Shown in pieces: positions 26,319 through 34,105 of a stretch of DNA of 64,000 nucleotides (positions are counted from its first letter, which is position 1; the number at the start of each line of letters is the position of its first letter). Origin of the DNA: SIG701 sp045539595 (GTDB lineage: Bacteria > Bacillota > Clostridia > Oscillospirales > CAG-272); NCBI GenBank assembly GCA_045539595.1, contig JAZQFQ010000020.1, forward strand, positions 32,122 through 96,121, in the 5' to 3' direction. The translations under genes were made by a program, and so were the position numbers. Below the pieces are notes generated by a model. It saw nothing but the letters and a program-made list of their open reading frames with translations. It ran no database searches and was not told the origin of the DNA.

Positions 26319-26347
26319 ATTATAATACACTTTCATGGGAAATTCAA
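26319..26347 (-). promoter_or_regulatory. Main promoter of the dcw cluster (mraZ)
   Basis: On the minus strand TTGAAT (26342-26347) and a perfect TATAAT (26319-26324) are 17 bp apart. The predicted start lies at the first MraZ box. The interval 26348-26530 is AT-rich and shows no gene. Confidence 0.85.
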
Positions 26348-26530
26348 TAGTTTTTTTCGCATTTTACGAAATTTTTCTTCGTATTTCTCCTCATTTTTCA
26401 CAAATCCGCATCATTTCCCGAGGGGGATTCTGCTCCTCCCAACATTTTCCAACATTTTGGTCACTCCTGCACTTTCCGCAATCGCCAAAATTATACATTT
26501 TTCGCACACGGATAACCGTATTCGGAGTGC

Positions 26531-26561
26531 AAAAAAACAAAGGCGAGAGTTTCCTCTCGCC
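26531..26561 (-). terminator. Terminator of the lipoprotein gene
   Basis: On the minus strand an 8-bp perfect stem (26554-26561 with 26542-26549) with a GAAA loop is followed by TTTG and seven T residues. Confidence 0.9.
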
Positions 26562-26577
26562 CTGTTTGTTAGGTTAT

Positions 26578-28299
26578 TCAATCCGGCAGTTTCAAGTCCG
26601 CCATCACCCACGGGTGATCCGTTCCCAGATCCGGTTTTCTGTGGTATTCCAGCCGATCCCAGCGGATCACGCTCACATCTTTGGTAGCCAGAATCATATC
26701 GATATAATTAATCTGTTCCGGGTGCAGCACCTGGCGGGTATTCACCATGTCCATCTCCTTGAGGAAGTTCCGCATGATGTCGGAAGTCTCTGCTGTGTTC
26801 CAATCCGCCGTGCAGATCACGGGAAGGTCATACTTCGCCTGCAGATCCCGGAGCATGGTCACCGTCTCCGCGGCCTGTTGCGGCTTGTATCCGGGGTTTT
26901 TTGTGCCGTCGTCATTCACTCCGTCCACATCCCAATGGGTGTTGAGAAAGATGAACCGCTCCCCGGTGGCCTTCACCTTGAACACACCCCAGCACATCAC
27001 GCGACACCGGCCGTTGGTGTTGTATTTGTAGTAAACATTCCCTCCCTCTTCCATCTCCAGAAGATCGGTGCGGTAGATGATGTTGGATAGGTATTTTTCC
27101 CCACTGACTCTGGGATTGTCGGCTGTATGGATCGCATACTGATCCTTGTGCGCGTAATTGTTCCATTCCCGCCACCAGTATTTATCAAACTCCTGGGCAC
27201 CTATGATGGCAGGCTGATAATATTCCAGAGCGGCAAAGAACATCTCGCTCCGATGCTCGACGTGGGGATATGCATTCCAATCCACAATATACGTATCCGC
27301 CAGCACGTTGGCGCTCATGACGCGAATGTCCGTACCCTCGGCCCATGCAGCCTCCCAGGCGGGCTTGTGAATGGTGCCGGAGGCCGTATATCCGTTCTCC
27401 AAAGCGATATTCTTGCCCAGGGCGGCAAAATGATCGGCAGTGAGCCCTGCCCCCCGGATCAGGGAATGAAGTCCCGCGGATTTCAGCACCAGATTTCCCT
27501 CGGACACACTCCAGACATAGCCCAGCGCGTCGGTAGGCGCCGCAACGGATTTGGATGCCGCGCGTTTCGTTTCGCCCACCAGAATCTCATGTCCCGTGGG
27601 GTCCGCTTCCCAGTCCATATATACCGGCAAAAGGTAGCCGTAGGCATCAAACATCTGTGCCTGCACCGCCAAAGCCGCCTCGGCGTTTTCATCCTTTCCG
27701 TAAACGATGGCAAACTCACTCAGCGACACGCCCTCCACCGTGAAGGAGCGCAGGCGGTATCCGGTGAACGTGACCGACTCGTTCAGCGACAAAACCAGGG
27801 GAGTGGCCGATGTATCGTCATACTCCGCGATGGCATCGATCAGTACGTCCAGCGCGTTGTCCGCTGCCTTTTCACCGATCACACCGAGCACAAGATGGGT
27901 GCCGTCCGTGCGCACCGTGTAGTCATGAGCGCGCATTCCGTCACACACCGCATTCGACTGGGCAAAGGAGGTGGGGCCTACCAGAATACAGTTCTCGGTG
28001 GGCGCACCGGTGGATCCGTCCCGGCTCATGGGCAGCTTTATCCCGGTGTATTTCTCAATCTGCCGCTGCACATCCGTTGCAATGGATCGATAATCCACGC
28101 CGCTTCCGGATGCATACACAATGGTGTACGCGCTCCCGCCGTTCTCGATCAAGGTGATCTCCGAGGGCACAAAACCTTGCTGTCCCGGTGTTTGAGATGT
28201 GTCAGGCGGTGTGTCGGGATTCTCATGGCCCGTGCATCCGCTGAAAACCACACAGGACAACAGCACACACGCCATGATCCATCGAAAACCGTGTTTCAT
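26578..28299 (-). CDS. Lipoprotein with C-terminal endonuclease/exonuclease/phosphatase domain
   Basis: A secreted lipoprotein of 573 residues. The signal peptide ends in a lipobox (VVFSGC), so Cys about 21 is lipidated. Residues about 50-320 form a domain seen in other clostridial lipoproteins, possibly carbohydrate-associated. Residues about 330-573 are an EEP (DNase I-like) fold with IIGAQEFD, LNTHWDVDG, CTADWNT and TDHPWV as the conserved catalytic blocks. It could act on phosphodiesters, sphingomyelin-like lipids or extracellular nucleic acid. The start at 28299 is fixed by GGAGG and the signal peptide; the longer frame is spurious. It is monocistronic. Confidence 0.83.
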   Translation of the reverse strand: MKHGFRWIMACVLLSCVVFSGCTGHENPDTPPDTSQTPGQQGFVPSEITLIENGGSAYTIVYASGSGVDYRSIATDVQRQIEKYTGIKLPMSRDGSTGAPTENCILVGPTSFAQSNAVCDGMRAHDYTVRTDGTHLVLGVIGEKAADNALDVLIDAIAEYDDTSATPLVLSLNESVTFTGYRLRSFTVEGVSLSEFAIVYGKDENAEAALAVQAQMFDAYGYLLPVYMDWEADPTGHEILVGETKRAASKSVAAPTDALGYVWSVSEGNLVLKSAGLHSLIRGAGLTADHFAALGKNIALENGYTASGTIHKPAWEAAWAEGTDIRVMSANVLADTYIVDWNAYPHVEHRSEMFFAALEYYQPAIIGAQEFDKYWWREWNNYAHKDQYAIHTADNPRVSGEKYLSNIIYRTDLLEMEEGGNVYYKYNTNGRCRVMCWGVFKVKATGERFIFLNTHWDVDGVNDDGTKNPGYKPQQAAETVTMLRDLQAKYDLPVICTADWNTAETSDIMRNFLKEMDMVNTRQVLHPEQINYIDMILATKDVSVIRWDRLEYHRKPDLGTDHPWVMADLKLPD

Positions 28300-28333
28300 A
28301 TTTTTCAATTCCTCCACTGCGTTTATTATTTTG

Positions 28334-28362
28334 ATTATAGCACATATTCCCTCCGTCCGCAA
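28334..28362 (-). promoter_or_regulatory. Promoter of the lipoprotein gene
   Basis: On the minus strand TTGCGG (28357-28362) and TATAAT (28334-28339) are 17 bp apart, 35 bp before the start codon. Confidence 0.7.
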
Positions 28363-28383
28363 CCCGCTCCGATAATTTGCAAT

Positions 28384-28409
28384 AAAAAAACAGCGCCTGT
28401 CCGGCGCTG
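28384..28409 (-). terminator. Terminator of coaD
   Basis: A 7-bp GC-rich stem (28391-28397 with 28403-28409) has a 5-nt loop and a seven-T tract on the minus strand. Confidence 0.88.
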
Positions 28410-28420
28410 TTTTTGAAATA

Positions 28421-28942
28421 TTATTTTTTCCCATAGAGGGACACAGCCAACCGTGCTGCGCTCTTCGGCATGGCATCGCCGATGGGATGGCCATATTTGA
28501 TCAATTCCCGCACGTAGGTGGAGCTAACACAGGCGATGGATGGCTCTGCGGGCAGCATCACCGTTTCCAGATCCGCGTCAAACCGCTTCATGATGGCGGC
28601 AAGGGAGTATTCGTAATCGAAATCCGACGCGCTGCGCACGCCGCGGACGATATATTTCACACCCCGCTCCGCAGCATAGGCGGAGGACAGGCCGACGCAT
28701 AATTCCGCCTTCACGTTGGTGATTCCCTCCCCTGCCAGATCGGCGCAGGCCGCTTCCAGCATGGCAAGACGCTCCCCATAGGTGAACATACCGCCGCCGG
28801 AGGAATCCTTCTCCCCGTTGGACATGAGGGCTACATAGACAACATCAAACATTCTTGCCGCCCGGCGGATCAGATCCGCATGGCCGCTTGTCACCGGATC
28901 AAAGCTGCCGGTGATCATCGCAATCCGCTTTGTTTCCGCCAT
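28421..28942 (-). CDS. coaD: Pantetheine-phosphate adenylyltransferase
   Basis: CoaD makes dephospho-CoA from 4'-phosphopantetheine and ATP. The nucleotidyltransferase motif GSFDPVTSGHADLI, the substrate-binding KYIVRGVRSASDFDYE and the C-terminal CVSSTYVREL are present; length 173 is normal. The ATG at 28942 follows a GAGG and lies one base past the rsmD stop codon, so the two genes are coupled. The rsmD-coaD pair is a common arrangement in Firmicutes. Confidence 0.97.
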   Translation of the reverse strand: MAETKRIAMITGSFDPVTSGHADLIRRAARMFDVVYVALMSNGEKDSSGGGMFTYGERLAMLEAACADLAGEGITNVKAELCVGLSSAYAAERGVKYIVRGVRSASDFDYEYSLAAIMKRFDADLETVMLPAEPSIACVSSTYVRELIKYGHPIGDAMPKSAARLAVSLYGKK

Positions 28943-28943
28943 A

Positions 28944-29591
28944 TCACGCCTCACTTACCACCGGGCGAAGCAGTGTGATCCGCGACCGCCCGTAGGATAC
29001 GGATTTCTGCACGGTATACAGCGCGGCCAGCTCCTCGCTTCCACCGAATACGTCCCGCAGAATCGCCTCGTTTTCCCGCGCCTCGATCTCCTCCTCGCTC
29101 CGGTTCCGGCGGGAAGGACGGGCATCGGTACCGTTGTCCGTCTCGCACACGATCACCGCACCGGGAGCGTACAGATCCCCCTGGGCCAATTTGCGCAGCG
29201 CCTCCGGCACCAGTCCAGCGGCGTAAGGCGGATCCAGGAACACGATATCGTACTGTTCGCGATGGGCGGCGCCCCGGATAAAGGACGCATAATCCGCACA
29301 GGAAATGCGGCACCGATCAAACAGACGGGTCTTTTTGGCGTTGTCCATAATCACATTGGCTGCCTCGCGGGAGGCGTCGATAATCGTAGCACGGGCCGCG
29401 CCGCGGCTCAGTGCCTCCAGGGCCAGCTGGCCCGATCCCGCAAAGAGATCCAGCACCGCCCGTCCCTCGATCTCAAACTGGATCATGGAAAAAACAGCTT
29501 CCTTCACCCGCTCGGCGGTGGGGCGAGTGGTCTCGCCCTCCAGCGTGGTCAATTTAATTCCCCGGGCTGTGCCCGTAATAATCCGCATCAT
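28944..29591 (-). CDS. rsmD: 16S rRNA (guanine-966-N2)-methyltransferase RsmD
   Basis: A 215-residue SAM-dependent methyltransferase. It begins with RIITGTARGIKL and carries RPTAERVKEAVF, motif I VLDLFAGSGQLALEALSRGA and the catalytic-type DIVFLDPPY. It methylates guanine 966 of 16S rRNA. It lies between uvrC and coaD, 18 bp after uvrC. The C-terminal extension (PSRRNRSEEEIEARENE) is somewhat longer than in the shortest family members. Confidence 0.95.
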   Translation of the reverse strand: MMRIITGTARGIKLTTLEGETTRPTAERVKEAVFSMIQFEIEGRAVLDLFAGSGQLALEALSRGAARATIIDASREAANVIMDNAKKTRLFDRCRISCADYASFIRGAAHREQYDIVFLDPPYAAGLVPEALRKLAQGDLYAPGAVIVCETDNGTDARPSRRNRSEEEIEARENEAILRDVFGGSEELAALYTVQKSVSYGRSRITLLRPVVSEA

Positions 29592-29609
29592 GTTTACTTA
29601 CCTCATTAT

Positions 29610-31490
29610 TCAATCCGATGTGTTTTTATGCAAAAATTCGTAGACATTCTCCGCATCCGCCCGGGACAGACCGCGCACCTCCTCGATGTCGGCCACGGAA
29701 GCGAGGCGCATATTGGCCAGCGTGCCGAAATGGGAGAGCAGTGTTTTGGCCTTGGCGGGGCCGATGCCTTTTACTTTCTCCAAAGACGATGTGCGCAGGG
29801 TTTTCCGCTTGGCGGCACTCATGCCGGACACGGTGAAGCGGTGAACCTCCTCCTGCAGCCTATACAGAAACGGGAACACCAAGGGATCCCGTGCGATCTG
29901 GATTTCCTCCTCCTCGCCCACCACGGTGCGGGTCTTGTGATGCTCATCCTTGGCAAGACCGTACACGGGGATATCCACCCCCGCCTCCCGGAGTGCTTCC
30001 CGCACCACGGACACATGTCCCTTACCGCCGTCCAACAGGATCAGATCGGGACGGATGGAATACCCTCCCGACGTATCCTCCAGATGAGCGATCCGCCGAA
30101 GAATCACCTCCCGCATGGAGGCATAATCATCGGGCGCGCCCGTGACGGAGCGGATCTTGAAATAGCGATAGTCGCTCTTTTTGAAGCGGCCGTTTTCCGC
30201 CACGATCATACCGGCGGTGATGTGCTCCGCTCCCAGATTGGATATGTCGTACACCTCGATGCGCTCGGGCACCGTTTCCAATTCCAAAAGGGACGCCAGA
30301 CGGACGAGGACCTTCATATCGCCCTCCTCCCGTCGCCGCTGATTCTCCCTGTGCTGGGCCGCATCCTTTTCCGCCATCAGACAAAGCTGGCGGGTATCGC
30401 CCCGCTGGGGCGTGCGCACGACGGTACGGTGACCGGCCCGCTCGCTGAGGCAGGCAGACAGGGCCGCCATCTCCTCCTCCGGCAGGGGAAAGGACAAAAG
30501 GATCTCCCGGGGGATATACTCCCGGCTTTGATACAAGCCCAGAATGAACGCGCTCATGGGGGAATCGGTGTCGCCGCCGTCCTCCGTGATGGCATCGGGA
30601 GCAAAAAGGAACTGTTCGCTGTCCGCAATATAGCCGCCGCGGACATAGAATACGGAGGCACAATCCCCCGCCTCGTCCCGGGCCAGGGCGATCACATCGC
30701 ACTCGAAATCCGGTGCGCCCACGGCCTTCTGCTTTTCGCCCAACCGTCTGAGGGCGGCGATAGAATCCCGACAGCGGGCGGCCTCCTCAAAACGGAGATT
30801 TTCCGAGGCGTCGTTCATCCGCGTCTCCAGATCCGCAATGGCATCCTTGGTGCCGCCCCGCAAAATCTGGATCGCACAGCGAACCAAGGCGGCGTATTCT
30901 TCTTTATCCACATCCCCGGCGCACACGCCCACGCACTTTCCCATCTGCCGATAGACGCAGGGGCGTTCCCGCCCGATATCCCGGGGGAAAACCCGCTTGC
31001 AGGACGGAAGGCCCAGGGTACTCTCCAGCGTATGGATGATGGAGAACACGGTGGACACGCCGGAATAGGGCCCGAAGTAGAGGGAATCATCCCCCGTCCG
31101 GCTTCGCGTCATGGACAGTCTCGGATACTCTTCCCCCATACTGAGGCGGATATACGGATAGGATTTGGCATCCTTCAGTCGGATGTTGTACTTGGGAGAA
31201 TACTGCTTGATCAGGCGGTTTTCCAGCGCCAGCGCTTCCATCTCCGTGTCGCACACGATGAAATCGAAATCGTGGACACTGCCCGCCATTCGTGCGGTTT
31301 TCACATCGTGGGCACCGTGGAAATACTGGGACACCCGATCCCTAAGAGAGCGGGATTTGCCCACATAGATCACTTTTCCCGATGGGGCGCGCATGATATA
31401 CACCCCCGGCACGCGGGGCAGTGCCGCCGCCTTCGCGCGCAGATGGGACAGCACCTGCTCACTTTGCGGGGTATGTGCCAGTGACTCCAT
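29610..31490 (-). CDS. uvrC: Excinuclease ABC subunit C
   Basis: UvrC makes both incisions in nucleotide excision repair. The N-terminal GIY-YIG nuclease is visible (PGVYIMRAPSGKVIYVGKS). A Cys-containing region (CVYRQMGKCVGVCAG) and a UVR motif around residue 205-240 follow. The RNase H-like domain has VYDISNLG and LILLDGGKGH, and C-terminal helix-hairpin-helix motifs include VKGIGPAKAKTLLSHFG. At 626 residues it is full length. uvrA and uvrB are not in the window. Confidence 0.97.
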   Translation of the reverse strand: MESLAHTPQSEQVLSHLRAKAAALPRVPGVYIMRAPSGKVIYVGKSRSLRDRVSQYFHGAHDVKTARMAGSVHDFDFIVCDTEMEALALENRLIKQYSPKYNIRLKDAKSYPYIRLSMGEEYPRLSMTRSRTGDDSLYFGPYSGVSTVFSIIHTLESTLGLPSCKRVFPRDIGRERPCVYRQMGKCVGVCAGDVDKEEYAALVRCAIQILRGGTKDAIADLETRMNDASENLRFEEAARCRDSIAALRRLGEKQKAVGAPDFECDVIALARDEAGDCASVFYVRGGYIADSEQFLFAPDAITEDGGDTDSPMSAFILGLYQSREYIPREILLSFPLPEEEMAALSACLSERAGHRTVVRTPQRGDTRQLCLMAEKDAAQHRENQRRREEGDMKVLVRLASLLELETVPERIEVYDISNLGAEHITAGMIVAENGRFKKSDYRYFKIRSVTGAPDDYASMREVILRRIAHLEDTSGGYSIRPDLILLDGGKGHVSVVREALREAGVDIPVYGLAKDEHHKTRTVVGEEEEIQIARDPLVFPFLYRLQEEVHRFTVSGMSAAKRKTLRTSSLEKVKGIGPAKAKTLLSHFGTLANMRLASVADIEEVRGLSRADAENVYEFLHKNTSD

Positions 31491-31500
31491 ACGATCCTCC

Positions 31501-31545
31501 CAAAAGCAAAAGTGGCGAAAAGCATACCGACCGCGCTTTTCGCCA
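31501..31545 (-). terminator. Terminator between ptsH and uvrC
   Basis: An 11-bp perfect stem (31513-31523 with 31535-31545) with an 11-nt loop is followed on the minus strand by ACTTTTGCTTTT. Confidence 0.75.
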
Positions 31546-31589
31546 TAAAACCTATAGACTTATTGTCCCCATAGCGGGAACATGCCGGA

Positions 31590-31853
31590 TTATTCGTTGA
31601 ATCCGGTATCGATCAGCGCGGCAAGGCCGTCCAGAGCCTCGGTTTCATCCGCACCGTCTGCGATCAGAGTAATGGTAGTTCCCTTCACGATACCCAAGGA
31701 GAGAACACCCAGGAGGCTCTTGGCGTTGACACGTCTGTCCTCACGCTCCACCCAGATAGAACTACGATAGGAATTCGCCTTCTGAATAAAAAATGTTGCG
31801 GGTCTTGCGTGCAGACCGACATTATTTTTTATTGTAACATCACGAGAAATCAT
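31590..31853 (-). CDS. ptsH: HPr family phosphocarrier protein
   Basis: An 87-residue HPr-like protein. NNVGLHARPATFF contains the phospho-accepting histidine (about residue 15), and NAKSLLGVLSLG contains the serine (about residue 46) regulated by HPr kinase in Firmicutes. The histidine argues for HPr proper rather than Crh. The start at 31853 has GGAG upstream; the longer frame to 31895 lacks support. No ptsI is adjacent, and it is transcribed alone from a good promoter. Confidence 0.9.
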   Translation of the reverse strand: MISRDVTIKNNVGLHARPATFFIQKANSYRSSIWVEREDRRVNAKSLLGVLSLGIVKGTTITLIADGADETEALDGLAALIDTGFNE

Positions 31854-31937
31854 ATAATATGCTCCTGTGCACAAAATTTCTTTAAATTTATACAAAATTC
31901 CGTCCGCTCAGCGACGAAATTCCAATACCTACTATCA

Positions 31938-31966
31938 GTATAGCAAATTTCGTCTGTAAAATCAAT
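31938..31966 (-). promoter_or_regulatory. Promoter of ptsH
   Basis: On the minus strand TTGATT (31961-31966) and TATACT (31938-31943) are 17 bp apart; the leader is about 80 nt. The remaining gap to typA (31967-32072) shows only a weak AATCC/GGATT hairpin followed by T residues on the minus strand. Confidence 0.75.
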
Positions 31967-32072
31967 AGTTTTTCGCAAAAAATCCATTTTGGGGATTCGG
32001 GGAGACGATTCGCACGGAGCGGTACGTCGTGCCGCATCGCCCTTCCCGGAATTTCCATGGCACACAGGTGCG

Positions 32073-33899
32073 TCAGGATTTCTTCAGTTTTGCCTCGGCC
32101 TTCAGGCGCAATTCCGTATTCAGAATCTTCTTGCGCAGGCGGATGGACTTGGGGGTCACCTCAATCAGTTCATCATCACCAATATATTCGATGGCCTGCT
32201 CCAGGGACATCACCTTCGGCGGGGTGAGGATCAGTGCCTCATCCGCGCCCTTGGAGCGGATGGAGGTCAGGTGCTTCTTCTTGCAGACGTTGAGGGCAAT
32301 ATCCTCCTGCTTGGGGCACTCGCCCACGATCATACCCTCGTACACGGGCGTCTGCACGCCGATGAACATGGCGCCGCGATCCTGTGCGTTGAACAAACCG
32401 TAGGAGGTAGCCTCGCCATCCTCGGAAGCGATCAGCGATCCCGTGAAGCGGGTGGTCACGTCGCCCTTGTAAGGCTGATAACCGTCGAAGAGAGTGTTGA
32501 TGACGCCCTCGCCCTTGGTATCGGTCATAAACTCGCTGCGGTAGCCGAACAGACAGCGGGAGGGGATGGAGTACTCGATGCGGGTACGGGATCCCACCTT
32601 GGCCATCTCGATGAGTTCACCCTTGCGGGCACCCAGTTTCTGCATAACGCTCCCCACCGCGTCATCAGGCACGTCGATGGACACCTTCTCCATGGGCTCG
32701 CAGAGCTTGCCGTCGATCTCCTTATAGAGAACGTGGGGCATGGAACAGCACAGCTCGTAATTCTCCCGGCGCATGGTCTCGATGAGGATGGACAGATGCA
32801 TCTCGCCGCGGCCGGCCACCTTAAAGGAATCGGTGGTCTCGCCGTCGCTGACACGCAGGGACACGTCCTTCAAGGTCTCCTTGAACAATCTGTCACGGAT
32901 CTGGCGGGAGGTAACGAATTTGCCCTCCTTACCGGCGAAGGGGCTGTCGTTGACGGAGAAGGTCATCTCCATGGTGGGCTCGGACACCTTCACAAACTCC
33001 AGGGGCTCGGGACGGTCGGTGGCGCACAGGGTGTCGCCGATACCGATATCCGCCGCACCGGAGAAACAGACGATGTCGCCCATTTTGGCAGAATCCACCG
33101 CCACCCGGTCCAGACCGCTGATCTGGTACAAAGCCGCGATACGGGCACGGCGGGTCTCACCGGGATTATGGTAGTTGCAGATGGTCACATCCTGATTGAC
33201 ACGGAGGGATCCCCGCTCAATACGGCCGATACCGATACGGCCCACGTAATCGTTGTAGTCGATGGAGGAAACCAGCAGCTGGAGCGGCTCGTCTACCTCG
33301 CCCTCGGGGCTGGGGATGTACTCCAGAATGGTGTCGAACAGAGGGCGCAGATCCTCGCCCGGGGTTTCCGGATCCAGGGAGGCGGTGCCGGAGCGACCGC
33401 AGCAAAACAGCATGGGAGAATCCAGCTGCTCGTCGGTGGCGTTCAGATCCATCAGAAGTTCCAGCGTCTCGTCGATAACCTCATTGATACGGGCATCGGG
33501 TCGGTCCACTTTATTGACCACCACAATGATGCGGTGATTGAGTTCCATAGCCCGCTGAAGCACGAAGCGGGTCTGGGGCATGGGGCCCTCCGCCGCATCC
33601 ACGAGCAGGATTACGCCGTTGACCATCTTCAGAATACGCTCGACTTCGCCGCCGAAGTCCGCGTGTCCGGGGGTGTCTACGATGTTGATCTTTACACCGT
33701 TATAATATACGGAGGTGTTCTTTGCGAGGATCGTGATGCCGCGTTCCTTTTCGATGGCGCCCGAGTCCATCACGCGCTCCACCACGGCCTGGTTTTCATG
33801 GTACGCACCGCCCTGCTTCAGCATGCCGTCCACCAGGGTAGTCTTACCGTGGTCAACGTGGGCGATGATCGCTATGTTGCGCAAATCTTCTCTTACCAA
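32073..33899 (-). CDS. typA: Ribosome-associated GTPase TypA/BipA
   Basis: A translational GTPase of the EF-G class that acts on ribosome assembly and stress adaptation. G motifs are AHVDHGKTTLVDGML, the DTPGHADFGGEVERI block and VVNKVDRPDA; domain II, domains III and V and the BipA-specific C-terminal domain follow, with 608 residues in all. The start is a TTG at 33899 (MVREDLRNIAII); the AAGGAAAG upstream is rather distant, so the precise start is uncertain. It is transcribed from a promoter that overlaps the terminator of the upstream helicase gene. Confidence 0.95.
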   Translation of the reverse strand: MVREDLRNIAIIAHVDHGKTTLVDGMLKQGGAYHENQAVVERVMDSGAIEKERGITILAKNTSVYYNGVKINIVDTPGHADFGGEVERILKMVNGVILLVDAAEGPMPQTRFVLQRAMELNHRIIVVVNKVDRPDARINEVIDETLELLMDLNATDEQLDSPMLFCCGRSGTASLDPETPGEDLRPLFDTILEYIPSPEGEVDEPLQLLVSSIDYNDYVGRIGIGRIERGSLRVNQDVTICNYHNPGETRRARIAALYQISGLDRVAVDSAKMGDIVCFSGAADIGIGDTLCATDRPEPLEFVKVSEPTMEMTFSVNDSPFAGKEGKFVTSRQIRDRLFKETLKDVSLRVSDGETTDSFKVAGRGEMHLSILIETMRRENYELCCSMPHVLYKEIDGKLCEPMEKVSIDVPDDAVGSVMQKLGARKGELIEMAKVGSRTRIEYSIPSRCLFGYRSEFMTDTKGEGVINTLFDGYQPYKGDVTTRFTGSLIASEDGEATSYGLFNAQDRGAMFIGVQTPVYEGMIVGECPKQEDIALNVCKKKHLTSIRSKGADEALILTPPKVMSLEQAIEYIGDDELIEVTPKSIRLRKKILNTELRLKAEAKLKKS

Positions 33900-33937
33900 A
33901 ATAGTATCCCGATCTTTCCTTAATAATTAACTTAGGT

Positions 33938-33966
33938 ATTATATCACAAAAAAAGCCCGATGAAAA
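33938..33966 (-). promoter_or_regulatory. Promoter of typA, overlapping the helicase terminator
   Basis: On the minus strand TTTTCA (33961-33966) and a perfect TATAAT (33938-33943) are 17 bp apart. The spacer contains the T tract of the upstream terminator. Confidence 0.65.
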
Positions 33967-33976
33967 CAGGCTTTTT
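33948..33976 (-). terminator. Terminator of the helicase gene
   Basis: A 9-bp stem with one G-U pair (33951-33959 with 33967-33975) is followed by seven T residues on the minus strand. Confidence 0.75.
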
Positions 33977-34105
33977 ACATTTTTTTGAATTTCGGCACTG
34001 TGCAACAAAAACTGCCATCGTGCCCCCGCGATTCTTCGCAATTTTGTGGGATTTTGGGGCGAAAAAGAAAAAATCGCCTCACCCGCGGGGGGGGCAGAAG
34101 CGATT

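Noticed and set aside
28911..31484. An 857-codon open frame on the + strand
   Set aside because: Antisense to rsmD and uvrC, which are unmistakable; no recognisable domain.
31590..31853. Crh, the HPr paralogue without the active histidine
   Set aside because: The phospho-accepting histidine is present in NNVGLHARPA.
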